This document shows, one piece after another, positions 24,001 to 34,425 of a stretch of DNA of 64,000 nucleotides; the first letter of the stretch is position 1; the number at the start of each line of letters is the position of its first letter. This DNA comes from Azolla caroliniana (lineage: Eukaryota; Polypodiophyta). The notes beneath the pieces were generated by a model. The model was given only the letters and a program-made list of their open reading frames with translations. It did not search any database and was not told where the DNA came from. The translations under genes and the position numbers were made by a program. Where the stretch lies: the NCBI GenBank assembly GCA_043228905.1, contig JBHGNT010000006.1:6510001-6574000 (forward strand), in the 5' to 3' direction.

Positions 24001-24886
24001 GGGTACACGTGGCCGTATTCGTGGAGCACACGAGCAATCTCGCGGAACAACATATCTCCGCCGCCCTGTGTTCGGTAGCCCTTGCTGGCTAGAGAGTACT
24101 CACCAAAATACCTGATGAGTTGCTCCGGGGTTGGATTGTCAATCGTGAGTATGCCTCCCTCCGGAAGGCCTGTTAACGCTCGAATCGCCTCTGCCGTTAT
24201 GACCTCTGTGTCGATTTCTTTGATCACTTTGTCGGCTTCTTTGTGTGGCGGTACTTCCATCATCATCAAGAAGCCCTCGAGCCCGTGTTGCTTTAGCCAT
24301 GTCTTGGCGGCTTCCGACAGCGTTTGCGGGTCCATGTCTGTGTCGAGGTCGGACTGCGGTGGCGAGGTTGGATGGTGATGAGAGTGAGGTTGAGAGAGAG
24401 AGAGAGTTCAGAAGGGGGGGTTCTCTGTGCGTAGGTTCTCATCTGATGATCTTGCAGCGTCTTGGTGCTTCTGTGCTCCTGGGTTCGCGAAAGTAAAGGG
24501 TCTCTACGCGCAGTGGTTTTTGTCTGTGCATTCTGGCGCCTTTTTCGAGTGTGTGTATGTCGTGTACTAAAATAGCATTATGTCCTGTGGTGGCGCTTTA
24601 AATGCCCACTACGTACCTTTTCGCTCCTTGCTCTTTCATCCATTCATTCCTCGCTTTTGCATGTTTGTTTGTTTTTTTTTTTTTTTTTTTGGGGGGGGTT
24701 ATTATTATTATTAGTGTGACGTTACTTGTCCGTTGGTCCTCTCAGACCCTTACCGGCCTCATTCTCCCCAGTTACCGGCTCACCGTCTCCGCCGTCTTGG
24801 TGGTTGCCGTTTCCCTCACTGGTGTCGGTCCTTTGCTCAAATGGGTTCTTAGGCATCGGTCCTCTATATGGCTTCAATCGGAATCA
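21060..24886 (-). mobile_element. Unclassified 3.8-kb insertion carrying a long coiled-coil ORF
   Basis: It lies exactly between Copia F integrase segments (YLMNQ on one side, TTNGVHELTQ on the other), so it is an insertion. On the minus strand the 3' part (21,416-21,060) looks LTR-like: starts TGAGTGTGG, has TATTTAAAGG and AATAAAAG, and ends GTTAACA. No matching copy was found at the other end and no clear target-site duplication was identified. The 5' side has a poly(A) run and AATAATAATAATAA at 24,671-24,712 (as seen on the minus strand). No reverse transcriptase, integrase or transposase was seen. Confidence 0.6.
21549..24335 (-). pseudogene. 929-codon coiled-coil, polyQ protein of unknown function, two in-frame stops
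   Basis: A single minus-strand frame runs from ATG 24335 to the stop at 21549, broken only by TAG at 22563-22565 and TAG near 22,290. Order: a compact N-terminal region (about residues 1-195; LTGLPEGGILTIDNPTPEQL, YGHVYPRPPVMP, IKVDWPVLIADGLCAAIK), a basic linker (KKRGRM, RKRP), a long Pro/Glu-rich spacer, a Trp-containing patch (SLWLRWIGEQIAGVVGY), several hundred residues of heptad-like Glu/Lys/Arg/Leu coiled coil, and a C-terminal Gln-rich tail (eight Gln in a row). The N-terminal region vaguely resembles plant transposon-associated ORFs, but I do not recognise the family. It could be a gag-like or accessory protein of the inserted element. Confidence 0.6.
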
Positions 24887-25853
24887 TTGATTCATGAGAT
24901 AGACAGCCGTGGATGCCACTTCGGCCCAATAGAAGTTCGACATGTGCTTCTCATGTAAACATGGCCCATACTACCTCGAGTATTTTGCCGATTCTTCCTT
25001 TCGGCGACTCCATTTTGTTGGGGTGTGTGTCGACATGAGAATTCTCTCCGAATGCCTTCACTTTGGAGGTAGGAGTTAAATTCATCGGAGAAGTACTCCT
25101 TGCCTCCATCCGATCGTAGGCATCGAATGTGCCGATCGGTTTCTTTTTCGACTGGCCCTTGAGCTTTTGGAAGTGGGAGAACACTTCACTCTTCTTCTTC
25201 ATCAGGAAGATCCACGCATAGCGCGAGTAGTCGTTGATGAAGGTGACGTAGAATCAGCATCCGCCGATCGTTAGCGTTTGAGCCAGTTCCCATACATCCG
25301 AGTGTATGATGTCGAGGAGGCCTTTGCAAGCGTAGCTCTCCTTCGGGAATGGGAGTCAATGTTGTTTGCCGAGTTGGCATGCTTCGCATACTTGGTCGAT
25401 TCGTTTCGACTCGAATGCCGGAAGTCCGATAACAACTCCCTTTGATTGCATTGCTCGAAGCCGTTGGAGGTTCATGTTGCCGATTCTTTTGTGCCACAAC
25501 TCAATGCTTGTCTCGGTTTTGAGACCTTTGGCATACATGGCCGATTTCACCTCGTTCGAATCGAGGATGAACATTCCACCGTCTCTCCGTCCCTTGGCTA
25601 TGAGTCGGCCATCTTTCTCGATGAAACAACCTTCGTTGTTGAAGCGGACTTGCATGCCTTGCTCCACGATTTGCCCAACCGAGACCAAATTCTTCGTTAT
25701 TGTGGGCACGTGCAAGACATTTTTGATGCAAGTTTGCTCGCCTTCTTCCCCGAATGGGAAATTGCCGATGTGCCGAATGGGATGTGTGGTGTCGTCCTCA
25801 TTCGCCGACCTTGTTGGGCATGGAAGATCCCCCTTCTTCTGAAGGTTCTTCAA
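24887..25853 (-). pseudogene. Copia F protease end and integrase
   Basis: The minus strand encodes NEDDTTHPIRHIGN, NVLHVPTITKNLVSVGQIVE and GRRDGGMFILDSN, then the integrase zinc finger (LWHKRIGN ... VCEACQLGKQH), integrase core pieces in two frames near 25,200-24,951, and FYWAEVASTAVYLMNQ at about 24,935-24,889. Multiple frameshifts. The protease D-S-G motif was not found upstream, so a deletion probably removed it. Confidence 0.75.
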
Positions 25854-25929
25854 TGACTTCCATGAAGGTTTGAGTTCCCTTCGTGTGATGGGTTGAATTG
25901 AACTCTTCTACTGCCGTGACCTCGTCCTC

Positions 25930-26525
25930 GGCTACCGTCTGAACTTGAGAAGAACATTTGTCCTTCCGACTTTTTCGTCTTGGTTCAGACGTGGTTCTCT
26001 TCGACCAATAACATTGATTGGATGTTGAAGAACGAAGGAGGGTTTTCCCTTGCCAAGATTTCCGCCCTCAAGAGTCAAATAGTTGTGCAAGGCCACCCAA
26101 GCATACTTGAACCTCTCGTCTTCATTGATGTTTATGTTGATAGAACCAAGCGAGTCGCAAATGCTCTTGATCTTGGCGGTGTAGTCCGACACAGACATGT
26201 ATTTTTGCCAAATGTTGTTCAACTCTTGTCAGAGTTGAAGCTTTCGAGTGGTCGTGTTGGCAGTGAACATCTTCTTCATGTTCCCCCACGCCTCTTTAGG
26301 CATCTTGGTGTCTCGAATGTGGGTAAGCATGTGATCGTCGACACATGTTGCCAAGCAACACATGACTCAACTTGCCGCTTGCTCCCATGTTGCGTAGTCG
26401 GCGTTCTTTGAGTCAGGTCAATTTTCTTGTGTGCCATGGTATTGGGTCATCTTGTACTCCCAAGATGAATAATTGCTCCGGTCTAGCTTTTCACTAGGGA
26501 GCGAGCTACCCATTTGTGTGTTCAT
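25930..26525 (-). pseudogene. Copia F gag
   Basis: Starts MNTQMGSSLPSEKLDRSNY at 26525, closely like Copia A and B gag, and is interrupted after about 40 codons. Further downstream MPKEAWGNMKKMF and YTAKIKSICDSLGSI are recognisable. The zinc knuckle was not found. Confidence 0.75.
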
Positions 26526-26685
26526 GTTGATTGTAGTGTCTTCCGTTTTGCTTTTCTCCCTTCTATCACGTAGTCGTGCTACATAGCGGCACTATGGTAG
26601 CGAATAACCAGAATTTGTGGTCGGCGTTTCGAACACACAATCACGGAGTCGGGTGGGCTTAGTGGATGTGCTATATAAAGCACAC

Positions 26686-26697
26686 GCTCTGATACCA
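26686..26697 (-). other. Copia F primer-binding site (initiator Met tRNA)
   Basis: Minus strand TGGTATCAGAGC lies directly beside the 5' LTR, the standard plant Copia sequence complementary to the 3' end of initiator methionine tRNA. Confidence 0.9.
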
Positions 26698-27115
26698 TGT
26701 TAAGAATTAGGTAATTAAGCAAGGGTTAATTAGTACCTAATTATGTGATTAAGTAAAGTAGAAGATTAAGTGATATGTGTGTATATGTGTGTGAGAGGAA
26801 GGGAGAGAGAAGTACACTTATTAACAACACAAGATGGGGGATGATTAACTCTATGTTAAATTAGCATCATCAAATACAAAAATACCCACAATGAGGTATA
26901 TATAGGTCTCATGTGCAAGGGTGCACGTGTGTGAGGAGAATATAGGTACAAGGGTGTAAGTCCTATATTAAATGTACTTGGGAGTGGAGGATCTAGAATA
27001 TCTCACTTAAGTACAAGGCGTTACAGTCAACACTTCAGCTAGATTCTATCTAGGTAACTACGAAGTTACATGGTTGACTACGTAACTAAACTAAGTTGAG
27101 CTTGATCTCTCAACA
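26698..27115 (-). repeat. Copia F 5' LTR
   Basis: 418 bp; on the minus strand starts TGTTGAGAGATCAAG and ends TTCTTAACA. It abuts the primer-binding site at one end and Copia A integrase at the other. Confidence 0.85.
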
Positions 27116-27307
27116 ACGGGCATATGTGAGCATGCCAGTTCGGAAAATAGCGTCGACATCCATTCCCGAAAGAGAGGAATGTGAGCAAAGGGATCCTAGA
27201 TGTAGTACATTCATATGTGTGGGGACCGGCCCAAACGACAACATTCGGTGGTTGCCGATACTATGTCATGTTCATCGATGACTTCTCCAAGCACACCTAG
27301 ATCTATA
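27116..27307 (+). pseudogene. Copia A integrase: zinc finger end and start of core
   Basis: Plus-strand frame reads as the integrase N-terminus: ...GILDVVHSYVWGPAQTTTFGG and CRYYVMFIDDFSKHT. The second residue group includes the first two catalytic Asp of the D-D-E core region. It is trapped between the Copia F LTR and the Copia B LTR and identifies both as insertions into Copia A. Confidence 0.75.
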
Positions 27308-27755
27308 TGTTGAGAGACAAGCTCAACATCGACTGGATCGGCTGAGCAAGCCGAGGACCGGATCGGTTGGGACCGATCGGTTAGGCCGGATCGGTTGGAA
27401 ACCGGTACACAAACCGGCGAGTAGGAAGGCCGTATCGGTGCGTAAACCGAAAGGCCGTTAGAGAGATATTCCTCGTAAGGAATAGTTTTGGGAGTAAGAG
27501 TCGAGGCTCATTTATGAGCAGTCAAGTATTGTCAGTACTTGTGTCAGCCCATTGTCAGGGCTTGTATAAAAGGTGCTCACTGAGCACGATGTATGTACAG
27601 AGTGTTAGTTTTTTGAATTGTTTTTTTGAATTGTTAGTTTACTCTCTCTCTCTCTCAGTCTCTCCCGTGCGTACTGTGCAAACCTAAGCTTTCCATTAAA
27701 CCTGCGTTTTCTGTTGTTCGGTTTCCTATATTGCTTCCGCACATAATCTTTCACA
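27308..27755 (+). repeat. Copia B 5' LTR
   Basis: 448 bp, TGTTGAG...TTTCACA. TTGTATAAAAGGTG at about 27,559 is a TATA-like promoter element and AAGCTTTCCATTAAACC lies near the end. The primer-binding site TGGTATTAGAGC follows at 27756. Very similar to 34504-34815. Confidence 0.9.
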
Positions 27756-27836
27756 TGGTATTAGAGCGAGAGGGTTGAGAACCTCTGCAACTGACTTTGC
27801 TTGAAGGAAAACCAACGAAGAAGAACAAAAAAACCG

Positions 27837-28760
27837 ATGGACAGAGGAATGGCTAGCTTGCTTCCGATGGAGAAGCTCGACAGAACCAACTACGCATCTT
27901 GGTCCTACAAGATGCACTAGTACCTGCTTGGGCACGGTTACTAGAGCTATGTTGAAGGAGCAAATGATGCGACACCCGAATCGACACACAAAGACTTCCC
28001 GGCGTGGGAACAATCAGCGAGCAGAGTGTTGTACTGTTTCGCGTCTTCTGTGTGCGAACAACTATTAAGCTACGTTCGGGATGCAAAAATGTCGAAGGGT
28101 GCGTGGGAAAATCTGAAGAAGATCTTCGCCGCGAGCACCACAGCCAGGAAGCTTCAGATCCGACAAGAGTTCAGCAACCTACGACAACGCGATTTGTCGG
28201 TGGCTGACTATACCTCAAAGATCAAGGACATCTGCGACTCCTTAGCTTCCATCGATGTGAACATCGAGGAAAGCAAGATGGTCCAGGTCTGTCTCGGGGC
28301 TTTGGCGTCAAAGTTCGGAGCGTTTTGAACTGTTGTGTGTACACGGGAGAATATGCCATTATTTTTCGAGTTACAATCGATGCTCCTTATAGAGGAGAAC
28401 CACGCGGGTGCGTTGACAAGCACGCATGCCGACAACAAGATGTTGTACACTAAGGGAGATAGGCCCCGTGGTCGTGGCGGACAAGGCGAGTCGGTACGCA
28501 ATGAAGGCGGCCGACGGGATCATTGAAGAAGGCATCGAAGTGATGTCGACAACAATTCCGGACCCTCCGGAAACAGGGGGAGTCGAGGCGACGAGAACCG
28601 ACAAGGGAAATCTGCCGCGGAATGCTGGTACTGTGGCAAGAAAGGCTACAGGGAGAGCGAGTGCTGGAAAAAACGCTTCGGTTCGGATCAGGTTCCGGAC
28701 AAACCGACAAAGGAAATCGGCAACGATTGCACTACGCTGAAGGATCCGGAGAAGCCAGAA
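27837..28760 (+). pseudogene. Copia B gag
   Basis: ATG 27837 begins MDRGMASLLPMEKLDRTNYA. Two in-frame TAG codons (27,918 and 27,942 areas) and a later TGA near 28,326 break it. The domain QLLSYVRDAKMSKGAW...YTSKIKDICDSLASI is typical Copia gag. A zinc-knuckle-like Cys-rich segment follows at about 28,620-28,680 in another frame. Confidence 0.75.
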
Positions 28761-30099
28761 AAGGGTCAGTCTTCGTGACGAGACACGAAGCAAACTCAAT
28801 GAAGCAGACCACCCCGAAATCGGACGAGGTGTGGTACGTCGACTCCGGCGCGTCAAATCACATGACGAGGCATAAGGAGTGGTTCTCATACCTAGAAAAA
28901 CCGATGCAACTGAGAGTAGTCGCAACCGGAGACAACACTCAACATCCGATCGCGAATGTCGGTGAAGTTCCCCTGAGCCATATCGGGCAGAAAGGGAAAC
29001 TCATGAACGTGCTACACGTGCGGACAATCGCGAAGAACTTGGTGTTAGTCGGACAGATCGTCGACCAAGGGATGGAGGTCCAGTTTACACACCTTGGGTG
29101 CTTCATTGAGGAAGAGGGCGATGTTATTGCGCAAGGGGGCAGAGATGGGAGGATGTTCATCCTCGACTCTACTGACGGTGGCACCGCAATGTTCACGAAG
29201 GGACAAAAAGTCGAGTCGGACATCGACTTATGGCACAAGCGGATGGACCACATCAACTACTAGCAGCTTGAAGACTTGCAATTGAAACAAGTGGTGTTCG
29301 GATTGCCCAAATTTAGTGGCCGGAAGGCACAAATTTGTGAAGCTTGCCAGCTTGGGAACAACACTGACTTCCTTTCCCCAATGAGCGTAACCGGAGCCGG
29401 AACAGGCTCGACTTGATACACTTCGATGTGTGGGGGCCGACACAAAACGTTAGTCTTGGCGGGAGCCGATATTTCATCTCCTTCATCGATGACTACACGC
29501 GGCACACGTGGATCTACCTCATTGAGAGGAAGAGCGAAGTCTTCGACTATTTCCGGGATCTTAAAGGGTTCATGGAAACAGAAACAGGAAGAAAGATCAA
29601 GTGCCTGCGGTCGGATGGCAGAAAAGAATACTTTTCCGGTCAATTCAATGGTTATCTACAACAGATGGGAATTCGGCGTGAATTCAGTTGTAGATACACG
29701 CCGGAGCAAAACGGCGTGGCTGAGAGGAAAAATCGGTCTTTTGTGGAAGCGGCATGGGCAATGCTGGAGGAGAAGAGCTTGCCCAAATTCTATTGGGCCG
29801 AGGTGGTACGAACCGCGGTATACATCCATAATCGGATTGGAGAAAAAGTGTCGGCGCACGAGATACGGTTCGGAACGAAGCCGAACTTGCGACACTTACT
29901 AGTTTTCGGTAGCATTGTGTATGTGCATGTGCCGAAAGAGAAACGGAGGAAGCTGGACGCAAAGGCCGAGAAATGCATCTTGGTTGGTTATTCGGACGAG
30001 CAAAAGGGTTATAAGTGTAATAACCCGCGCGCCAAACCAGCGCGCGTGAGCCTGGTACTTGCCTCCGACTCCGGATCTCAACTCCAATCCGAGCTCTGA
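28760..30099 (+). pseudogene. Copia B protease and integrase
   Basis: Protease: VWYVDSGASNHMT (28,830-28,868) with D-S-G. Integrase zinc finger: DLWHKRMDHINY then a stop, ending ICEACQLG. Core: FDVWGPTQ (first Asp), SDGRKEYF in place of the usual SDNGGEY around the second Asp, and PEQNGVAERKNR with the catalytic Glu. The integrase C-terminal CILVGYSDEQKGYK is present. One stop and one frame change separate the parts; otherwise long open stretches suggest a fairly young copy. Confidence 0.8.
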
Positions 30100-30764
30100 C
30101 GATGAGGTCAGCGAGACTGAGATGCCACTGGTTGAGCCTGAAATCGGGACCCACGAAGAGTGTCCAATTTCATTTCGGTTAAGTGGACCGAATGGACTAC
30201 TGAGTCAGTTCGACCAGTTCGATGAAGAGCCGACGAGTAGTGGAGACTCGGACGTGCATTCCCCGTGCAGGAAGCCGAGGAGACGGCTTACGCGCAAAGA
30301 GAAAGGGAAGAACAGGGTGTCGGATTCTAGGACGGATAGGAACGAGTCTGACTGACGCGAGTCTGACTCCGAGGGAAGCGGTGATGGATCTTCAAGAGCG
30401 AAGTCCGTGTCGGCCGAGAAAACCACGACATCAGCTAATGACCGATTACGCCAATCTACCCGCCAGAAGAACCCAGTTGTGTCGTTCAAATACAACGAGT
30501 ACATGGCGCATCATTATGCATACATGACTCGTGTAGTGGAAGTGCGTGAGCCGAAGAGCTACGTAGAAGCGGTTAAGGACACGAATTGGCGTGCCGCGAT
30601 GGAGGAAGAGATGCACGCATTGGCGGAAAATGAGACCTGGGACTTGGTTGACGCACCAAAGGGTGTGAAGCCGAATGAATGTAGGTGGGTGTACAAGGTC
30701 AAGTACAACACCGACGACTCAGTCAACCGATACAAGGCCCGGTTAGTAGCAAAAGGCTACCCGC
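30100..30764 (+). pseudogene. Copia B linker and start of reverse transcriptase
   Basis: An acidic, low-complexity linker (30,100-30,400) leads to [33 protein letters not shown] and [11 protein letters not shown]. The coding sequence is cut at 30764 by the LTR of Gypsy C1. Confidence 0.8.
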
Positions 30765-31495
30765 TGTCGTAGTGTGAATCACACACTACGTGAAATATGT
30801 AAAATACTATATCTGATTTAAAGTACGTATAATAAATAAAATAAAATATTAAAAATATTTATTACGTGCATAGGGCAGGATTCGAACCATATACTTCCAC
30901 GTAGACAAAACTCCAACCTTATCATTGTACTAACTTATTCGAAGAGTTCAAAATATAGATTTAATACGTATAAGACCTTTATTTACGCCTACCTTTATTA
31001 AAAGGTAAGTCATGCATTTTTTAGAATATGCGAATACTTTATTTATAAGAAAAATGTACACCAATAAAAAATGACTCATGCACATCTAGCGAGCATGAGC
31101 ACTATATTTAGGAAATAGAAGCATAGTGTAAAAAGGCAGCTCATGCACATTTAGTGTGCATGAACACTTTAGAAAAAGCATGAAGCTATGCTTAGCCTCT
31201 TCCATCCTTATATAAGGAGGAGAGAAAGATGTATGGGGGGTTGAATATTTTACAAGGGTTGATTAATATAATATAATCGTGGGATTCACGAATTTGCGAA
31301 CTATTTTTCTCTCTTAATCTGAGTACTCACTAATACACTATATTTGTGGGATTCACGAGTTTTTCATATCTTATATCTTTCTTTCTTACCATATATTTCA
31401 TATTCTTAATTATCTTAGAATTTTCTTCTCCTAGTCCAAAACCTCGGTGGTTCCCACCCAATTCACGCAACGATCCGGAGCCGAAAGGCACAACA
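30765..31495 (+). repeat. Gypsy C1 5' LTR (LTR-C)
   Basis: 731 bp, TGTCGTAGTG...GGCACAACA. TATATAAGGA at about 31,212 is a TATA box. A tRNA-like segment lies in antisense near 30,865-30,935. Very similar to 53525-54268 and more distantly to 32037-32910. Confidence 0.88.
30865..30935 (-). other. tRNA-like A and B boxes within LTR-C (C1)
   Basis: Minus strand carries GTTAGTACAATGATAAGG (A-box-like, 30917-30934) and GGTTCGAATCC (perfect B box, 30878-30888) at tRNA-like spacing. No full cloverleaf could be drawn with confidence. It may be a SINE or tRNA-derived remnant inside the LTR. Confidence 0.55.
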
Positions 31496-31499
31496 CAAG

Positions 31500-31518
31500 T
31501 GGTGAACCCGACGTGGAC
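31500..31518 (+). other. Gypsy C1 primer-binding site
   Basis: TGGTGAACCCGACGTGGAC begins 4 bp inside the LTR. The same sequence with one or two changes is placed identically in C2, D and G. The primer tRNA was not identified. Confidence 0.65.
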
Positions 31519-32576
31519 ACGGGTGGCAAGGAGATGGAAAATCAACCGGAGGCTAATAACATCATGATGATGTTCGAGTGGATGCTTCAAGAACAACATG
31601 TGATGCCGAAGATAGCGGCGACAATAGAGCGGCTCGTGCAACGGATTGGGCAATTCAACGGGAAGGACGTATCACGCTATCTTCGGGACTACAAGGCGGA
31701 AATGATATGAGGCGGGATTTTGGAAGGACTGCAAGCGACATCCTTCAACCGGGTAGCTACCGACGGGCTTCAAGCAAGTATCCACGGGCTACGACAACAA
31801 AATCCGACGAGGGAAGCATTTGAAGAGGCGCGAAAGACCACATTCGCTATCGAGGACTCCTCCAAGGCAACGCGGAGAGGATTCGAGGATTGGGTAGAAA
31901 CGTCGGACAAGGGGATGAAGGTGCTCGATGTGTTTTCGGCATTCGAAAGTCGGTTCGGGAGGTTGTCACTATGCACATATTGCGGACCCACTCTATCACT
32001 TGTTGCGGAAGGGTAAGAAGTTTGAATGGAAACCGGTGTCGTGCCTTTCGGCTCCGGATCGTTGCGTGAGTCGGGTGGGAACCACAGAGGTCTTGGACTA
32101 GGAGAAAGAAGTTCGTGAGATAGAGATTAATTATGAGTAAATAGCAAAGAGAAAGACAAGAAACTCGTGAATCACACGAGTATACTATATTAATTGGTAC
32201 TTAGGGTGTTAAGAGAGAAGTAGATGTATAAATCGTGAATCCCACGAATAATTTTTGTATTGATTAATACTTAATCCAAATAATCAACAACCCTTTACAT
32301 ATCTCTCTCCTCCTTATATAAGGAAGGAAGAGCTAAGCATGGCTTCATGCTTTTTTTTTTACAAAAAGTGTTCATGTCCACTAAATGTCCATGTGATGCT
32401 TTTTTATTTCCTAAGTATAGGGCTCATGCACGCTAGATGTGCATGAGTTATTTTTTAGTGTCTCGCGTTTTTCTTTTTCATATATTAAAAAAATACACGA
32501 TTTACCTTTTAATAAAGGTATGCATAAATAAAGGTCTTATACGTATTAAATCTATATTTAAAACACTTAAGATAAG

Positions 32577-32645
32577 TTAATGTAATGGTAAGGTTGCGGT
32601 TTGTCAACGTGGAGGTGCAGAGTTCGAATCACACCCTGCGCAGTA
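32577..32645 (+). other. tRNA-like segment within solo LTR-C
   Basis: GTTAATGTAATGGTAAGG (A-box-like) and AGTTCGAATCA (B-box-like) correspond to the segments at 54091-54147 and 30878-30934. More decayed than either. Confidence 0.45.
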
Positions 32646-32694
32646 GTGAGTATTTCCTTTCTTTTTACATTTATGTCTCTTTCTTTTTACATTT

Positions 32695-32832
32695 GCCGGT
32701 ATGCCGTTTTCTTCCTTGCCGGTATGCCGTTTTCCTCCTTGCCGGTATGCCATTTTCCTCCTTGACGGTATGCCGTTTTCCTCCTTGACGGTATGCCGTT
32801 TTCCTCCTTGCCGGTATGCCGTTTTCTTCCGG
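32695..32832 (+). repeat. 23-bp minisatellite, six copies
   Basis: Six nearly identical units GCCGGTATGCCGTTTTCCTCC plus TT, differing by single bases, inside the solo LTR-C. Absent from the other two LTR-C copies. Confidence 0.9.
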
Positions 32833-32910
32833 TTCTCACCGAGCACTCCATTCTCTATCCGGAGGGACAAAAATATAATTTCCACATAGTGTGCAACCTA
32901 CACTACGACA

Positions 32911-33600
32911 CCGGGGCAATACCAAAGCCGTGAAGAAGCTCAAGAAATCACTACGGAGGGCAAAAGCATTAAAGAAGCCGAACTATGACCGACCGATTAT
33001 AGTAACGGTTGACACAAGTCCAACCGGAATCGGATGGGTCATCAATCAAGCCGACTCGGATGGTTCACGATATCTGATCTGTTTCGGAGCAAAGGTTCTC
33101 AATGAAAGGCAATGAGGATATGCACAAGTCAAAAGAGAATTATGGGGAGTCGTGTCGGCAATCAAATCGGATTGAGATTATTTGATCGGAGCCGAAGTAG
33201 TGATCAAAACAGATTGTCTTCCGATACTTGGGATGATGCGGTGTTGCATGATACCGGATGTGGCTAGCTAAGATGGATTGCATATGTTAAGTCGCTTAAT
33301 CTGGAGGTACTACACATCTCCAGAAAAGACAACGTGGTAGCGGATATGCTATCAAGGGCGCGGTTCGGAGATGACATAATCGAATCCAATAATGAAGAAG
33401 TTTTGCGAAGACTACTTTGCTTCGGAGCACATATGCCGGGTGAACGAATTTCGAGAATTCCGGGAAGAAGAATACGAGGGAGAAAGCTTGCTGATCGGGA
33501 AAGTGCTACAAGAAATCGAGGAATCATCGGACAATAAAGAGAAGAGAGCCGAGATCCGAAGTAAGAAGCGGCAAGTCCGAAAGTTCTTCTTGAAAAATGG
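32911..33600 (+). pseudogene. Gypsy C1 RNase H segment
   Basis: Encodes NTKAVKKLKKSLRRAKALKK, then the RNase H signature VTVDTSPTGIGW, KRELWGVV (Glu) and TDCLPILGMM (Asp), with several stops. Ends KKRQVRKFFLKNG at the C1 boundary. Collinear with C2 at 49,740-49,045. Confidence 0.8.
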
Positions 33601-34000
33601 GAGTGCCGCGATAGCGTGGAGTAGTAAGAAGCAGTCGATAGTTGCACTATCGAGCACCGAAGCCGAGTATAGAGGAGTGGTTTTCACGACATGCGAAGCC
33701 ATATGGTTGAAGCGGCTACCTAAGGACCTGCAAGAGGAGGTGTCTAATCCAACGACGATCTCAGCAGCATCCCCGTTTCCCACGCACGGACCAAGCACAT
33801 TGAGGTGCACTACCATTTTGTCCGTGAGCGTGTCCTTTCTGGTGAAGTCGAACTTCAGTATGTTTCGACGGATCGGCAAACCGCCGACATCTTCACCAAG
33901 CCCCTTGGTCTGGTGAAGTTGCGGCAGTTCTCTGGTGCACTTGGGTTGCGTCACCTCGACGTGCCAAACTTGAGGGGGAGAACAGTCTCGAAAGACCGAG
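33601..34000 (+). pseudogene. Copia B RNase H end
   Basis: SAAIAWSSKKQSIVALSSTE and AEYRGVVFTTCEAIWLKRL, then in another frame HIEVHYHFVRERVLSGEVEL, QTADIFTKPLG and LRQFSGALGL. These are the last RNase H motifs of Copia pol. One or more frameshifts at about 33,750. Confidence 0.8.
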
Positions 34001-34425
34001 CAAGGGAGCAGGAAGGGAGCGAAAGAGGCCGCGACACCGAGTCGGATGACGAATCTGACTTCGGATCGGCTGAAGAAGCCGAGGGCGGATCCGCGGAAGA
34101 GTCCGGAAGCGGACATAAGGGGAACAGCCGAAAGAAAGAGCCGAAGCCAACCAAGCATGGGGGAGATGACGTCGTCAAGGGCGAGAGGACCGAAGATGAG
34201 TTGGAGATAGCCAATTCGGACGAGAGCGAAAACCGATCGGAAGTAGCCGAGTCGGTTTGGATGTTTTATTCGGATACACTGAATCAACCGAGGGCCAAGC
34301 GGAAAAGAAGGCAGCAGGAGAAGCGCCAACACTGCGACAGCAAGGGAGCTATGAAGGGCCGTGGGAGCAAACAAGCCGACCGGAAGGGTCGAGACGCGCG
34401 GAGTCGAACAAGCCGAGGAGCGTGA
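34001..34425 (+). CDS. Charged in-frame extension after Copia B RNase H
   Basis: The RNase H frame does not stop at the usual Copia pol end but stays open for about 140 further codons to TGA at 34423, rich in Glu, Ser, Arg and Lys (for example SDDESDFGSAEEAEGG). No motif is recognised. It may be a C-terminal tail of pol, or an accidental open frame in the 3' leader before the polypurine tract. Confidence 0.35.

Larger units (their letters stand above)
20104..27115 (-). mobile_element. Copia F, minus-strand, 3'-truncated and twice interrupted
   Basis: In transcription order: 5' LTR 27115-26698, primer-binding site 26697-26686, gag 26525-25930, protease end and integrase 25853-24887, insertion 24886-21060, integrase end and linker 21059-20807, solo LTR 20806-20381, linker 20380-20104. 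Reverse transcriptase, RNase H and 3' LTR are absent. It sits inside Copia A: on one side the Copia A protease, on the other the Copia A integrase (27116). Confidence 0.8.
32037..32910 (-). repeat. Solo LTR-C inserted in Gypsy C1 (TSD CCGG)
   Basis: 874 bp on the minus strand; its plus-strand ends are TGTCGTGCC and CTACGACA. CCGG occurs at 32033-32036 and 32911-32914, and removing the insert rejoins the pol codons FEWKPG. It contains the tRNA-like segment (about 32,577-32,645, plus strand) and a 23-bp minisatellite. More diverged than the LTRs of C1 and C2. Confidence 0.85.
30765..33600 (+). mobile_element. Gypsy C1, internally deleted, with nested solo LTR
   Basis: 5' LTR 30765-31495, primer-binding site 31500-31518, gag 31,520-31,965, then a direct jump at about 31,966 to the RT-RNase H connection (HYAHIADPLYHLLRKGKKFEWKP), a solo LTR-C at 32037-32910, and RNase H 32911-33600. 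Protease, most of RT, integrase and the 3' LTR are missing. It stops at AAAAATGG (33600), the same pol position at which Gypsy C2 stops (49045). Confidence 0.8.

Noticed and set aside
23114-24092. Long plus-strand frames opposite the 929-codon ORF
   Set aside because: They mirror the GC-rich coding strand, lack motifs, and are broken where the minus-strand frame is continuous.
32604-32885. Minus-strand frame with repeated Arg/Gly/Lys units
   Set aside because: It is the translation of the 23-bp minisatellite and is not conserved in other LTR-C copies.
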